Below are positions 1 through 6,886 of a stretch of DNA of 11,715 nucleotides, piece by piece. The DNA is taken from contig NZ_CBFIEO010000029.1 of NCBI RefSeq assembly GCF_965661665.1, positions 1 through 11,715 of the forward strand, given 5' to 3'. The translations under genes were made by a program, and so were the position numbers. Each line of letters opens with the position of its first letter. The stretch's first letter is position 1. The notes beneath the pieces are model-generated. The model saw only the letters and a program-made list of their open reading frames with translations, ran no database searches and was not told the origin of the DNA. This DNA is from Cognatiyoonia sp965661665. Lineage in GTDB: Bacteria > Pseudomonadota > Alphaproteobacteria > Rhodobacterales > Rhodobacteraceae.

Positions 1-218
1 GGGTCAAGTCCAAGAGCGCGCACCCAGCCATCAACAAGTGGTTGCTGGTTCTGTTTGTAGGCTATGAAGACAATCGTTGTTTCTCCCGGGAACCCTTGAG
101 GCAGCGTCACACTGCGCCCGTTCAGATCGTCAGCAGTTACATTGGGAAACACGCCCTGCGCAGTGGCAGATGCTGTGCTTATTAAAAAAGCTAGGAGGGC
201 AAAAGCTAAACAACGCAT
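1..218 (-). CDS. Exported thioredoxin-like small protein, partial (N-terminus only)
   Basis: Reading leftward from an ATG at 218-216 gives 72 codons that stay open to the window edge, so the C-terminus is missing. The protein begins with a clear Sec-type signal peptide: Met-Arg, then a hydrophobic run rich in Leu, Ala and Phe, then small residues ending in ATAQ at about residues 19-22. The mature part starts FPNVTADDLNGRSVTLP and continues into a hydrophobic strand, TTIVFIAYKQNQQPLVDGW. This resembles the first beta strands of periplasmic thioredoxin-fold proteins of the YtfJ or AhpC/TlpA type, in which a strand is followed by a polar QQ...W helix. No CxxC motif is visible in the part present. 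A purine-rich stretch just upstream (AAGAAG on the minus strand) could serve as ribosome binding site. The gene is divergent from urtA. The fold is an inference and the function is unknown. Confidence 0.7.
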   Translation of the reverse strand, partial: MRCLAFALLAFLISTASATAQGVFPNVTADDLNGRSVTLPQGFPGETTIVFIAYKQNQQPLVDGWVRALGLD

Positions 219-631
219 TAAAAAACTTCTTATTTTGGGGTCTTTACGTTGGCAAGGAAACTCTATCATCGAATAACGCTATTTGGAACCATAAGCGCTG
301 ACGTCAGACAGCTTCGCACTAAACGCGGAAGCCACGGAAACGCCTACTTCACGCAAAAAAAACAGGCAGACAATCGAAAAGTGCAAAAAAAAGGATCAAC
401 TAACTCTGACCGTCTGTGAATTTCTCCGTCCGGCTGGAACTATTCCACATACAAAGGTTTGTTCTACGAGCGCTCAGCGCAATCGATACGTCTCACAGGA
501 CCATCTTGGCAGATTGAACCCCTGTGAGACGCCAACGTTACTGCTGTGCCACCACAGATAGGCCATATGAGGCTTCTCCGAAAGACTTGGGGGATAAATT
601 TGGTGTGCACGGCCAAAATAGGAAACACATT
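219..631. other. Divergent intergenic region upstream of urtA
   Basis: These 413 bases separate the leftward exported-protein gene from urtA. I see no gene here: the open frame running into urtA from 524 codes for a cysteine- and arginine-rich stretch unlike any UrtA leader. The region is A-rich in places, with A-tracts at 353-361 and 387-394. It carries a perfect long inverted repeat at 489-531, listed separately. Shorter dyads are TGGAA-N3-TTCCA at 435-447 and the 8-bp palindrome GAGCGCTC at 468-475. No convincing sigma-70 or sigma-54 promoter could be assigned by eye, although the urtA promoter must lie here. Confidence 0.7.
489..531. repeat. Perfect 11-bp inverted repeat in the urtA upstream region
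   Basis: CGTCTCACAGG at 489-499 is the exact reverse complement of CCTGTGAGACG at 521-531, with a 21-base loop between them. The centres of the arms are 32 bp apart, close to three helical turns. There is no T-tract after the hairpin on either strand, so a simple intrinsic terminator is unlikely. It lies 100 bases before the urtA start, so it could be a paired regulator-binding site or an mRNA leader hairpin. No regulator can be named from the sequence. Confidence 0.75.
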
Positions 632-1912
632 ATGGTTAGATTTCTTCCGGTAAGCTCAGTCGTCGCGGCCAGCCTTGTTGCGGCGTCAGCTGCGCACGCA
701 TGCGCGGACCCGGTTAAAGTAGGTGTTCTACACTCTTTGTCTGGAACAATGGCTATTTCTGAGACAACTCTAAAAGATACAATGGAATTATTGATCGAAC
801 AGCAAAACGCGGATGGCGGTGTGCTTGGATGCAAAATCGAAGCTGTTGTCGTTGATCCAGCATCCGATTGGCCACTTTTTGCCGAGAAAGCCCGCGAATT
901 GCTCACGGTACATGAGGTGGATGTCATCTTTGGAAACTGGACATCAGTGAGCCGCAAGTCCGTTCTTCCGGTGATTGAAGAGCTTAATGGCCTACTATTT
1001 TACCCTGTTCAGTATGAAGGCGAAGAAAGCTCCAAAAATGTCTTCTACACAGGTGCAGCGCCTAACCAACAAGCGATCCCAGCAACAGATTACTTCCTTG
1101 AAGAACTGGGCGTTGAAAAATTTGCTCTTCTGGGAACGGATTACGTCTACCCAAGGACAACAAACAACATTCTCGAAAGCTATCTGCAGTCTAACGGTAT
1201 CGCAGCAGAAGACATCTTCGTGAACTACACCCCATTTGGTCATTCTGACTGGGCAACGATTGTTGCTGACGTCGTCGCCCTTGGTGCAGACGGTAAGCAA
1301 GTCGGCGTGATTTCCACAATCAACGGCGACGCAAACATTGGCTTCTACAAAGAACTGGCAGCTGCAGGTATTTCTGCTGACGACATTCCAGTTGTTGCCT
1401 TCTCTGTTGGTGAGGAAGAGCTGTCCGGCCTCGATACAACAAACCTTGTCGGTCACTTAGCTGCTTGGAACTACTTCCAATCCGCTGAATCTGAAGTAAA
1501 CGAAGAATGGATCGCAGCGTGGAAAGCCAAGATGGGCGATGAGCGTGTGACCAACGACCCAATGGAAGCGCATTACATCGGGTTCAACATGTGGGTGAAC
1601 GCAGCGACAGAAGCAGGCACAACTGACGTTGATGCGGTTCGTGCAGCCATGTACGGTCAAGAGTTTCCGAACCTAACAGGTGGTACAGCCATTATGCTTC
1701 CGAACCACCACCTCGCAAAGCCAGTTTTGATTGGCGAAATTACTGCGGATGGTCAGTTCGACATCGTGAGCCAAACAACAGAAGTCCCAGGCGATGCCTG
1801 GACAGACTACTTGCCTGAGTCTGCGGTTCTCGTATCAGATTGGCAGGAACTTGGTTGCGGTATGTACAACACCGAAACTGAGACCTGTGTACAGCTGACT
1901 TCCAACTACTAA
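632..1912 (+). CDS. urtA: Urea ABC transporter, periplasmic urea-binding protein UrtA
   Basis: This is the substrate-binding subunit of the UrtABCDE high-affinity urea importer, which captures urea in the periplasm for the UrtBC channel. The protein is 426 residues, a normal UrtA length. Residues 1-23 form a signal peptide (MVRFLPVSSVVAASLVAAS, then AHA before Cys24). The site is not a good lipobox, so ordinary Sec cleavage near 23-25 is favoured. The mature protein opens with VKVGVLHSLSGTMAISE, the hallmark of UrtA within the branched-chain amino acid/amide binding family. It continues with GNWTSVSRKSVLPVIE, LLFYPVQYEGEESS and GAAPNQQ. The ATG at 632 was chosen over in-frame codons back to 524 because it directly precedes the signal peptide and follows AGGAAA at 620-625. 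It is the first gene of the urt operon and is followed by a 65-base gap with a hairpin. Family assignment is very secure. Confidence 0.96.
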   Translation: MVRFLPVSSVVAASLVAASAAHACADPVKVGVLHSLSGTMAISETTLKDTMELLIEQQNADGGVLGCKIEAVVVDPASDWPLFAEKARELLTVHEVDVIFGNWTSVSRKSVLPVIEELNGLLFYPVQYEGEESSKNVFYTGAAPNQQAIPATDYFLEELGVEKFALLGTDYVYPRTTNNILESYLQSNGIAAEDIFVNYTPFGHSDWATIVADVVALGADGKQVGVISTINGDANIGFYKELAAAGISADDIPVVAFSVGEEELSGLDTTNLVGHLAAWNYFQSAESEVNEEWIAAWKAKMGDERVTNDPMEAHYIGFNMWVNAATEAGTTDVDAVRAAMYGQEFPNLTGGTAIMLPNHHLAKPVLIGEITADGQFDIVSQTTEVPGDAWTDYLPESAVLVSDWQELGCGMYNTETETCVQLTSNY

Positions 1913-1921
1913 CAAGGCAAC

Positions 1922-1950
1922 GCGCTGCACGGCTTGATGCTGCGCAGCGC
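1922..1950 (+). other. Intercistronic hairpin between urtA and urtB
   Basis: GCGCTGC at 1922-1928 pairs perfectly with GCAGCGC at 1944-1950 across a 15-base loop. A pyrimidine-rich but broken T stretch (ACTTCTTT) follows. This is the only sizeable gap inside the urt operon. A structure here could stabilise the 3' end of urtA mRNA or partly terminate transcription, giving more binding protein than membrane subunits. That pattern is common in binding-protein-dependent operons, but here it is inferred only from position and pairing. Confidence 0.5.
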
Positions 1951-1977
1951 AAACTTCTTTAGGGAATTACGGGCAAG

Positions 1978-3909
1978 ATGCTTTTGCTGCGATACTTATT
2001 GATGGCGCTTGCGCTTTGCCTGATGCCTGCGAGCCAGATCCAAGCTCAAACTCTACAAGACATTCTACAAACTCATGCAGACGAAGTCGCAAATCCGAGT
2101 CGTCGATCGGTCGGCGTTTTTTTGGACGACCTATTGGCCAACGGAAATTCTCAGGCGGTTCCGTTTCTTGAAGCGTGGCGCAATCGCGAAATTGTCCAGC
2201 GTGACGTGGACGGACTGTTCTTTCGCCAAAGCGAAGATCTCCTGTTTGATTTGGAAACCGGAAGTGAAGTTGGTTCTGCTGACGAAATAAGTGCAATCCG
2301 TCCGAACGGCGGTGTACGCCGCGTCATTGGTGAAGCACTGGTGCAATTCCAGTTGCTTGATCCAGATATTACCAAACGAATTGAAGCTGTTGACGCAATC
2401 GCACGCGCAATGGAGGCAACGCAATTAGAACCTTTGGCCGCGTCGATCGATGCCGAACCCGACCCAGCACTGAAAACGCGCAAACAACGCCTGAACGTCA
2501 TGTTGATCGCGCTTTATGGAGCGGAAACGGATTTACGTGTTGCTGCTATTGGATCTTTGTCGGAAGATATTTCTATCGAAACGCGCGCCGTGTTGAACAC
2601 GATCCTTCAAACCAGCCTCCAATTCGCTCAGGAGGTGCCAGAGGGCGCAAATGTCGCGGGCATTCTGGAGCCAGGCCAAGATTTAACCGTGGACGAAGCC
2701 TACACTTATTTGGTTGAGGCTGAATTGGCAGATGCACTGGTCACAGCGGCACAAATCAAAGATTCACTCATCGCAAACATAAGTGATGGTCAGGTATCTG
2801 GCACGCCGGTCGGTGAACTTAATAACGAGCCTACAAGGATCTCAGCCTATCAAGCACTTGCATCCGAAGGACTCGTCCCAGCATTGGTCGACACCGACAG
2901 TATTGCGGACGTCGTCGATACTTTTGTTTTCTTCCTACAATACGAAGAAAGCGACGCCGCTGTGACGAATGCAGCAACCGAAGCTCTAAATACGATCGAA
3001 AGTCAGGTCGCCGTGTCTCAGGCGATCGATCTCGGCCTCGATGGGCTTTCTCTCGCATCGATCTATTTTCTCGCTGCGATCGGGCTTGCCATTACCTTCG
3101 GCGTCATGGGCGTCATCAACATGGCGCATGGCGAATTTATAATGTTGGGGGCCTACACCGGGTACGTCGTGCAGATTTTTGTCCCCAACTATACCCTGTC
3201 GATCTTGATTGCCCTGCCGCTTGCTTTTGCTGTGACCTTTGGCGCTGGCGTCACTATGGAACGCTTGGTGATCCGGCATCTTTACCACCGGCCTCTCGAG
3301 ACCCTGCTGGCAACTTTTGGTATTTCGATCGCGCTGCAGCAGCTCGCCAAAAACATCTTTGGCACCCAGGCCCGCCCATTGACATCCCCGGCATGGCTCG
3401 ATGGTGCCTTGGTCATCAACGATGTGATTTCCATAAGCTATATCCGGATTGCGATATTCGTCTTGGCGTTGATCTTCCTCGCATTGATCGTCTTCATTCT
3501 GAAACGTACGCGTTTGGGTTTGGAGGTACGCGCAGTGACCCAGAACTCTGGCATGGCGGCCTCTATGGGGATCAATCCCGACAGGATTAATATGCTCACT
3601 TTTGGGCTGGGCTCTGGCATCGCCGGGATCGCCGGTGTCGCGATTGGGCTTTACGCAAAGGTCACCTCGGAAATGGGGTCCGACTATATCGTGCAAAGCT
3701 TCATGACCGTCGTTGTCGGTGGTGTTGGTAACGTCTGGGGCACCCTTGCCGGAGCGGGAATGATCGGCGGATTGCAAAAGGTGATTGAGTGGATGAACCC
3801 ATCAAACACTTTGGCGGCACAGACTTACATGATCCTGTTTATCATTCTTTTCATTCAGTTCCGACCAAAAGGTATTGTTGCCCCGAAGGGCCGAGCTGCG
3901 GCGGAGTAA
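1978..3909 (+). CDS. urtB: Urea ABC transporter permease UrtB, long form with N-terminal extension
   Basis: This is one of the two membrane permeases (LivH type) of the urea importer. The protein has 643 residues and three parts. Residues 1-23 are a signal peptide or first membrane anchor, ending in SQIQAQ. Residues 24 to about 345 form a polar, helix-rich extension that looks exported and has repeated short alpha-helical units. From about residue 350 to the end is the LivH-like permease, starting GLDGLSLASIYFLAAIG and including GVMGVINMAHGEF and a late GGVGNVWGTLAGA loop. Cyanobacterial UrtB has roughly 300 residues and lacks the extension, whereas proteobacterial UrtB often carries one; its function is not settled. 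The ATG at 1978 has AGGGAA at 1961-1966 upstream and lies 65 bases after urtA. urtC follows after four bases, implying one transcript. Confidence 0.95.
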   Translation: MLLLRYLLMALALCLMPASQIQAQTLQDILQTHADEVANPSRRSVGVFLDDLLANGNSQAVPFLEAWRNREIVQRDVDGLFFRQSEDLLFDLETGSEVGSADEISAIRPNGGVRRVIGEALVQFQLLDPDITKRIEAVDAIARAMEATQLEPLAASIDAEPDPALKTRKQRLNVMLIALYGAETDLRVAAIGSLSEDISIETRAVLNTILQTSLQFAQEVPEGANVAGILEPGQDLTVDEAYTYLVEAELADALVTAAQIKDSLIANISDGQVSGTPVGELNNEPTRISAYQALASEGLVPALVDTDSIADVVDTFVFFLQYEESDAAVTNAATEALNTIESQVAVSQAIDLGLDGLSLASIYFLAAIGLAITFGVMGVINMAHGEFIMLGAYTGYVVQIFVPNYTLSILIALPLAFAVTFGAGVTMERLVIRHLYHRPLETLLATFGISIALQQLAKNIFGTQARPLTSPAWLDGALVINDVISISYIRIAIFVLALIFLALIVFILKRTRLGLEVRAVTQNSGMAASMGINPDRINMLTFGLGSGIAGIAGVAIGLYAKVTSEMGSDYIVQSFMTVVVGGVGNVWGTLAGAGMIGGLQKVIEWMNPSNTLAAQTYMILFIILFIQFRPKGIVAPKGRAAAE

Positions 3910-3913
3910 GACC

Positions 3914-5080
3914 ATGCGAAAGACATTTATCACTGAAAACCCGTCTATCCTTTGGTTCTTGCTCGTTCTTTCGATCTTTACCTTGGGTGTCACCGTTCTG
4001 TCCGAAGTCACCGGAGTGGCGCTCATCTCGACCAGTTTCGTGAAGACGCTAGGAAAGACCTTATGTCTTTGCCTTGTCGCGGTCGCGATGGACGTGGTTT
4101 GGGGCTATTGCGGCATCCTTTCGCTCGGACATTTCGCCTTCTTCGGCCTTGGCGGGTATGCCATCGGAATGTGGCTCATGTATGCTCGAACCGAAGCTAT
4201 TGTGATTGAAAGCCTTGCCAGCCAGCCTTTGCCACCGGCACCTGAAGAAATCACCTCTGCCATCAGCAATCAGATATTCGGTGTAGTCGGAAGCTCAGAA
4301 TTTCCGTTCATTTGGGCGTTTGCGGACAGCTTGTTTTTGCAGCTTATTTTCGTTGTCCTGACACCCGGTCTGCTCGCCCTTGGTTTCGGATGGCTTGCCT
4401 TCCGCAGCCGCGTTACTGGTGTCTATCTCTCCATCCTCACGCAAGCCATGACGCTAGCATTGTCGCTCTATCTCTTTCAGAATGACAGCGGATTGCGCGG
4501 CAACAATGGACTCTCTGGCCTTCAAAACATCCCAGGCTTCGAAGATGCTTCCCAGGCCTCAATATCTTTGGTCTTCTTTTGGGTTTCTGCGCTTGCACTG
4601 GGTCTCTGTTACATCTTTTTTGCATGGATCGTGGCCGGCAAGATGGGCAGTGTAATCAAAGGGATCAGAGACAACGAAGCGCGCGTTCGTTTCCTTGGCT
4701 ATGACGTGGAGCGATATAAGCTCTTCGTCTTCACAATAACCGCTATCGTTTCCGGTATCGCCGGTGCACTTTACTATCCTCAAGCAGGTATCATTAACCC
4801 TGGCGAGATTGCACCAATCGCGTCAATTTATCTTGCCGTTTGGGTCGCCATAGGTGGACGAGGACGTCTGTACGGCGCGGTTATCGGTGCGGCTTTTGTT
4901 TCACTCTTATCAAGCTGGTTTACCGGTGGCGGCGCGCCTGATATCCCGCTTGGGTTCTATACTATTCAGTGGACCGATTGGTGGTTGGTCCTACTAGGTT
5001 TCTCATTCGTCGCAGTTACTTTGTTCTTCCCGCAAGGGATCGGTGGGCTGTTCGACAAGTTGGTGAGGAAAGACACATGA
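3914..5080 (+). CDS. urtC: Urea ABC transporter permease UrtC
   Basis: This is the second membrane permease (LivM type), which pairs with UrtB to form the urea channel across the inner membrane. The protein has 388 residues, normal for UrtC. It begins with a short cytoplasmic stretch and a strongly hydrophobic segment (WFLLVLSIFTLGVTVL). The family signature GYCGILSLGHFAFFGLGGYA follows at about residues 64-83, and then several membrane segments. The conserved cytoplasmic coupling loop reads GKMGSVIKGIRDNEARVRFLG, where EAA-type residues contact the ATPases. The ATG at 3914 was preferred over an in-frame ATG at 3875, which would lie inside urtB: GGAG at 3903-3906 is correctly spaced for 3914. 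It starts four bases after the urtB stop, and its stop codon overlaps the urtD start (ATGA at 5077-5080), so translation of the two is probably coupled. Confidence 0.95.
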   Translation: MRKTFITENPSILWFLLVLSIFTLGVTVLSEVTGVALISTSFVKTLGKTLCLCLVAVAMDVVWGYCGILSLGHFAFFGLGGYAIGMWLMYARTEAIVIESLASQPLPPAPEEITSAISNQIFGVVGSSEFPFIWAFADSLFLQLIFVVLTPGLLALGFGWLAFRSRVTGVYLSILTQAMTLALSLYLFQNDSGLRGNNGLSGLQNIPGFEDASQASISLVFFWVSALALGLCYIFFAWIVAGKMGSVIKGIRDNEARVRFLGYDVERYKLFVFTITAIVSGIAGALYYPQAGIINPGEIAPIASIYLAVWVAIGGRGRLYGAVIGAAFVSLLSSWFTGGGAPDIPLGFYTIQWTDWWLVLLGFSFVAVTLFFPQGIGGLFDKLVRKDT

Positions 5081-5829
5081 GCGGCGCACTGTTAGAAGTA
5101 AACGGTGTCTCCGTCTCGTTTGATGGCTTCAAAGCCATTAACAATCTTTCAATCCACTTCGATAAAGCCGAACTGCGGGCAATCATTGGACCGAACGGAG
5201 CCGGAAAGACGACTTTCATGGACATCGTGACCGGTAAGACAAAGCCGGACGTTGGCTCCGTCAAATGGGGAGAGCAGAATATTTCGTTGTTGGAGATGAG
5301 TGAAAGTGCAATCGCGATGGAAGGGATCGGTCGTAAGTTTCAGAAACCAACGGTTTTCGAAGCTCAAACCGTGCGCCAGAACCTTGCCATGGCACTGAAA
5401 AACCCCCGAGGACCATTCGTGGTCTTGGCGCATCGCAAGACAGCCCGGAACGCCGAGCGGATTGAGGCAATCGCAAAAGAAATCGGTTTAGCAGAAAGCC
5501 TGACACGCATCGCTGGGGAGCTGAGCCACGGGCAAAAGCAATGGCTCGAAATTGGTATGCTACTGGCACAAGAGCCACGCCTGCTTTTGGTTGATGAACC
5601 CGCTGCAGGAATGACCGTCGACGAAAGAGAAAAGACAACTGCTATTCTAAAGGAGGCCGCAAAGACACGGGCCGTGGTTGTGGTGGAGCACGACATGGAA
5701 TTTGTGCGACGGTTGGACTGCAAAGTAACGGTCTTGCATGAGGGCGCGGTGCTCGCGGAAGGGTCGTTGGACTACGTTACCTCACAGCAAAGTGTCATCG
5801 ACGTTTACCTAGGGCGCGATCATGCTTGA
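5077..5829 (+). CDS. urtD: Urea ABC transporter ATP-binding protein UrtD
   Basis: This cytoplasmic ATPase subunit (LivG type) powers urea import together with UrtE. The protein has 250 residues. The Walker A motif GPNGAGKTT is at residues 38-46, the ABC signature LSHGQ at 149-153, and Walker B LLLVDEP at 169-175 with catalytic Glu174. The H-loop His205 lies in VVEHD. LSHGQKQWLEIGMLLAQ, with His in place of the usual Gly and a KQWLEI tail, is typical of UrtD and separates it from generic LivG proteins. The start at 5077 uses the ATGA overlap with urtC; upstream in-frame codons back to 4969 lie inside urtC and do not match the family N-terminus. It overlaps urtE by eight bases. All catalytic residues are intact. 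Confidence 0.95.
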   Translation: MSGALLEVNGVSVSFDGFKAINNLSIHFDKAELRAIIGPNGAGKTTFMDIVTGKTKPDVGSVKWGEQNISLLEMSESAIAMEGIGRKFQKPTVFEAQTVRQNLAMALKNPRGPFVVLAHRKTARNAERIEAIAKEIGLAESLTRIAGELSHGQKQWLEIGMLLAQEPRLLLVDEPAAGMTVDEREKTTAILKEAAKTRAVVVVEHDMEFVRRLDCKVTVLHEGAVLAEGSLDYVTSQQSVIDVYLGRDHA

Positions 5830-6517
5830 AATCAAAGACCTCTCACTAAAGTACGGTCAAAGCCAGATTCTATATGACGTCAGCCTGACGGCCGATGTTG
5901 GTAAGATTACAACCGTCATGGGCAACAACGGCATGGGCAAGACAAGCTTGCTCAAATCTATCGCCGGTCGACATCCCTTTTTCGAAGGGACATTGACGAT
6001 TGACGGGCAACCTTTGGTGCACCCGACCGCACACGAAGCGGCGCGCGTGGGCATAGCCTACGTCCCTCAGGGGCGTGAGATCTTTCCCATGATGACTGTC
6101 TTAGAGAACCTCGAAACTGGTTTCGCCTGCCTGCCCGTATTGGATCGCTCCGTTCCAGACATGGTCTATAAGCTCTTTCCCGTTCTAGCAAAAATGCGTT
6201 CAAGACGCGGCGGCGACCTGTCGGGGGGGCAGCAGCAGCAATTGGCCATCGCAAGAGCCCTCATAACGAAACCAAAAGTGCTCTTGCTGGACGAACCTAC
6301 GGAAGGCATTCAGCCAAACGTCATCCAACAAATCGGCGAAGCGCTGACCAGTTTGCGTAATGACAACCAATTGGCGATCATCTTGGTTGAGCAAAATGCA
6401 GATTTTGCTTATGGGATCGCCGATGACATTGTGATCATGTCCCGCGGGCGGATCGTTTCCCAGTCAGACCGCAAAGGCCTGACGAAAGAGGCCCTTTTAG
6501 AGCACTTAGCGCTTTAG
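5822..6517 (+). CDS. urtE: Urea ABC transporter ATP-binding protein UrtE
   Basis: This is the second cytoplasmic ATPase subunit (LivF type) of the urea importer, expected to form the ATP-hydrolysing dimer with UrtD. The protein has 231 residues, the usual UrtE length. Walker A is GNNGMGKT at residues 34-41, the ABC signature LSGGQQQQLAIARAL starts at 133, and Walker B VLLLDEP is at 153-159 with Glu158. The switch position reads LVEQNA, with Gln instead of His. That is the normal state in LivF/UrtE proteins and not a sign of decay. The ATG at 5822 overlaps the end of urtD by eight bases, so the genes are probably translationally coupled. This is the last gene of the operon in view. The next gene is convergent, and no ure genes follow here. 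No strong intrinsic terminator is visible downstream. Confidence 0.95.
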   Translation: MLEIKDLSLKYGQSQILYDVSLTADVGKITTVMGNNGMGKTSLLKSIAGRHPFFEGTLTIDGQPLVHPTAHEAARVGIAYVPQGREIFPMMTVLENLETGFACLPVLDRSVPDMVYKLFPVLAKMRSRRGGDLSGGQQQQLAIARALITKPKVLLLDEPTEGIQPNVIQQIGEALTSLRNDNQLAIILVEQNADFAYGIADDIVIMSRGRIVSQSDRKGLTKEALLEHLAL

Positions 6518-6876
6518 GGAGGTTGATAGACATTATCTTGTCTTTTCCAGCTCAAAACTGGGCTTATTCAATGCTTTTGCATCGGAGGCGATATCTTGCG
6601 GTCAAAAACATCAGGTTTCAGGCTATTCACGACAATTAAATGAAAAATAGGTAGTGGCAGAAGCGCAGACACCTTAGTCGCGTTATGCACCAACGACCGG
6701 TTCGGGAATACGCGCCGTTCGCTGCGGCTTGTGTGAACTCACACAACGCGGGACATTCCAGACTTTGACGCTTTCTTTGTTAACGGCTGCTTCCAGAGTT
6801 TGGCGGCCACGCGTTTGTTAAGTGCTGTATTGAACAGCGGTACCGTATCATCGAGGAAAATCATGGTCTCGGACCC
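6518..6876. other. Convergent intergenic region between urtE and the lysR gene
   Basis: These 359 bases lie between the 3' ends of two operons. I see no recognisable gene. Contents are a weak CCAG/CTGG dyad at 6547-6561 just after urtE, an 18-bp palindrome at 6729-6746, and a dyad over the lysR stop (both of the latter listed separately). A minus-strand reading frame of 41 codons (6739-6864) begins 12 bases past the lysR stop but matches nothing I know. The length is generous for a convergent gap in such a compact neighbourhood, so remnants of decayed sequence are possible. Confidence 0.6.
6729..6746. repeat. 18-bp near-perfect palindrome
   Basis: TTGTGTGA at 6729-6736 is the exact reverse complement of TCACACAA at 6739-6746, separated by only AC. 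In RNA it can fold as a tight hairpin on either strand. No T-run follows on either side, so it is not a standard intrinsic terminator. It sits near the middle of the convergent gap. It could be a protein-binding site or a structure limiting read-through between the two operons; this is inference. Confidence 0.65.
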
Positions 6877-6886
6877 TTAGACCGTG
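6862..6886 (-). terminator. Possible weak terminator at the end of the leftward operon
   Basis: On the minus strand CACGGTCT can pair with AGACCATG across a 9-base loop: five continuous pairs, one C/A mismatch, then two more pairs. The structure overlaps the lysR stop codon and is followed by ATTTTCC. The position fits the end of the operon, but the stem is short and the T stretch poor, so it may be inefficient or accidental. Confidence 0.3.

Noticed and set aside
77..301. Plus-strand 74-codon open frame at the left edge
   Set aside because: It is mostly antisense to the exported-protein gene, which has a clear signal peptide and family-like sequence; the plus-strand product resembles nothing.
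506..521. Sigma-54-like -24 element TTGGCA upstream of urtA
   Set aside because: The required -12 part (TTGC-like, with GC ten bases after GG) reads CC, so the promoter match fails. It also lies inside the loop of the inverted repeat.
524..631. N-terminal extension of UrtA from an ATG at 524
   Set aside because: The added 36 residues are charged and cysteine-rich and precede a textbook signal peptide starting at 632, which has its own ribosome binding site.
2986..3777. Long minus-strand open frame of 263 codons inside urtB
   Set aside because: It is antisense to the highly conserved permease domain; its His-, Asp- and Gln-rich product is a typical shadow of a membrane-protein gene.
5822..6517. 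Gln in place of the H-loop His in UrtE as a sign of inactivation
   Set aside because: LivF/UrtE proteins normally read VEQN at this position, and all other ATPase motifs are intact.
6546..6562. Dyad TCCAG/CTGGG just after urtE as a terminator
   Set aside because: The stem is only four or five pairs with a wobble and is followed by GCTTATT rather than a T-run, so it is too weak to call.
6729..6746. CRP/FNR binding site
   Set aside because: The half-sites TGTGA and TCACA are separated by two bases rather than the six required for CRP-type dimers.
6737..6880. Plus-strand 47-codon open frame (…RDIPDFDAFFVNG…) as a gene remnant
   Set aside because: It has no start codon near its beginning, a stop just upstream in frame, and no family I can recognise. 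Chance openness is sufficient.
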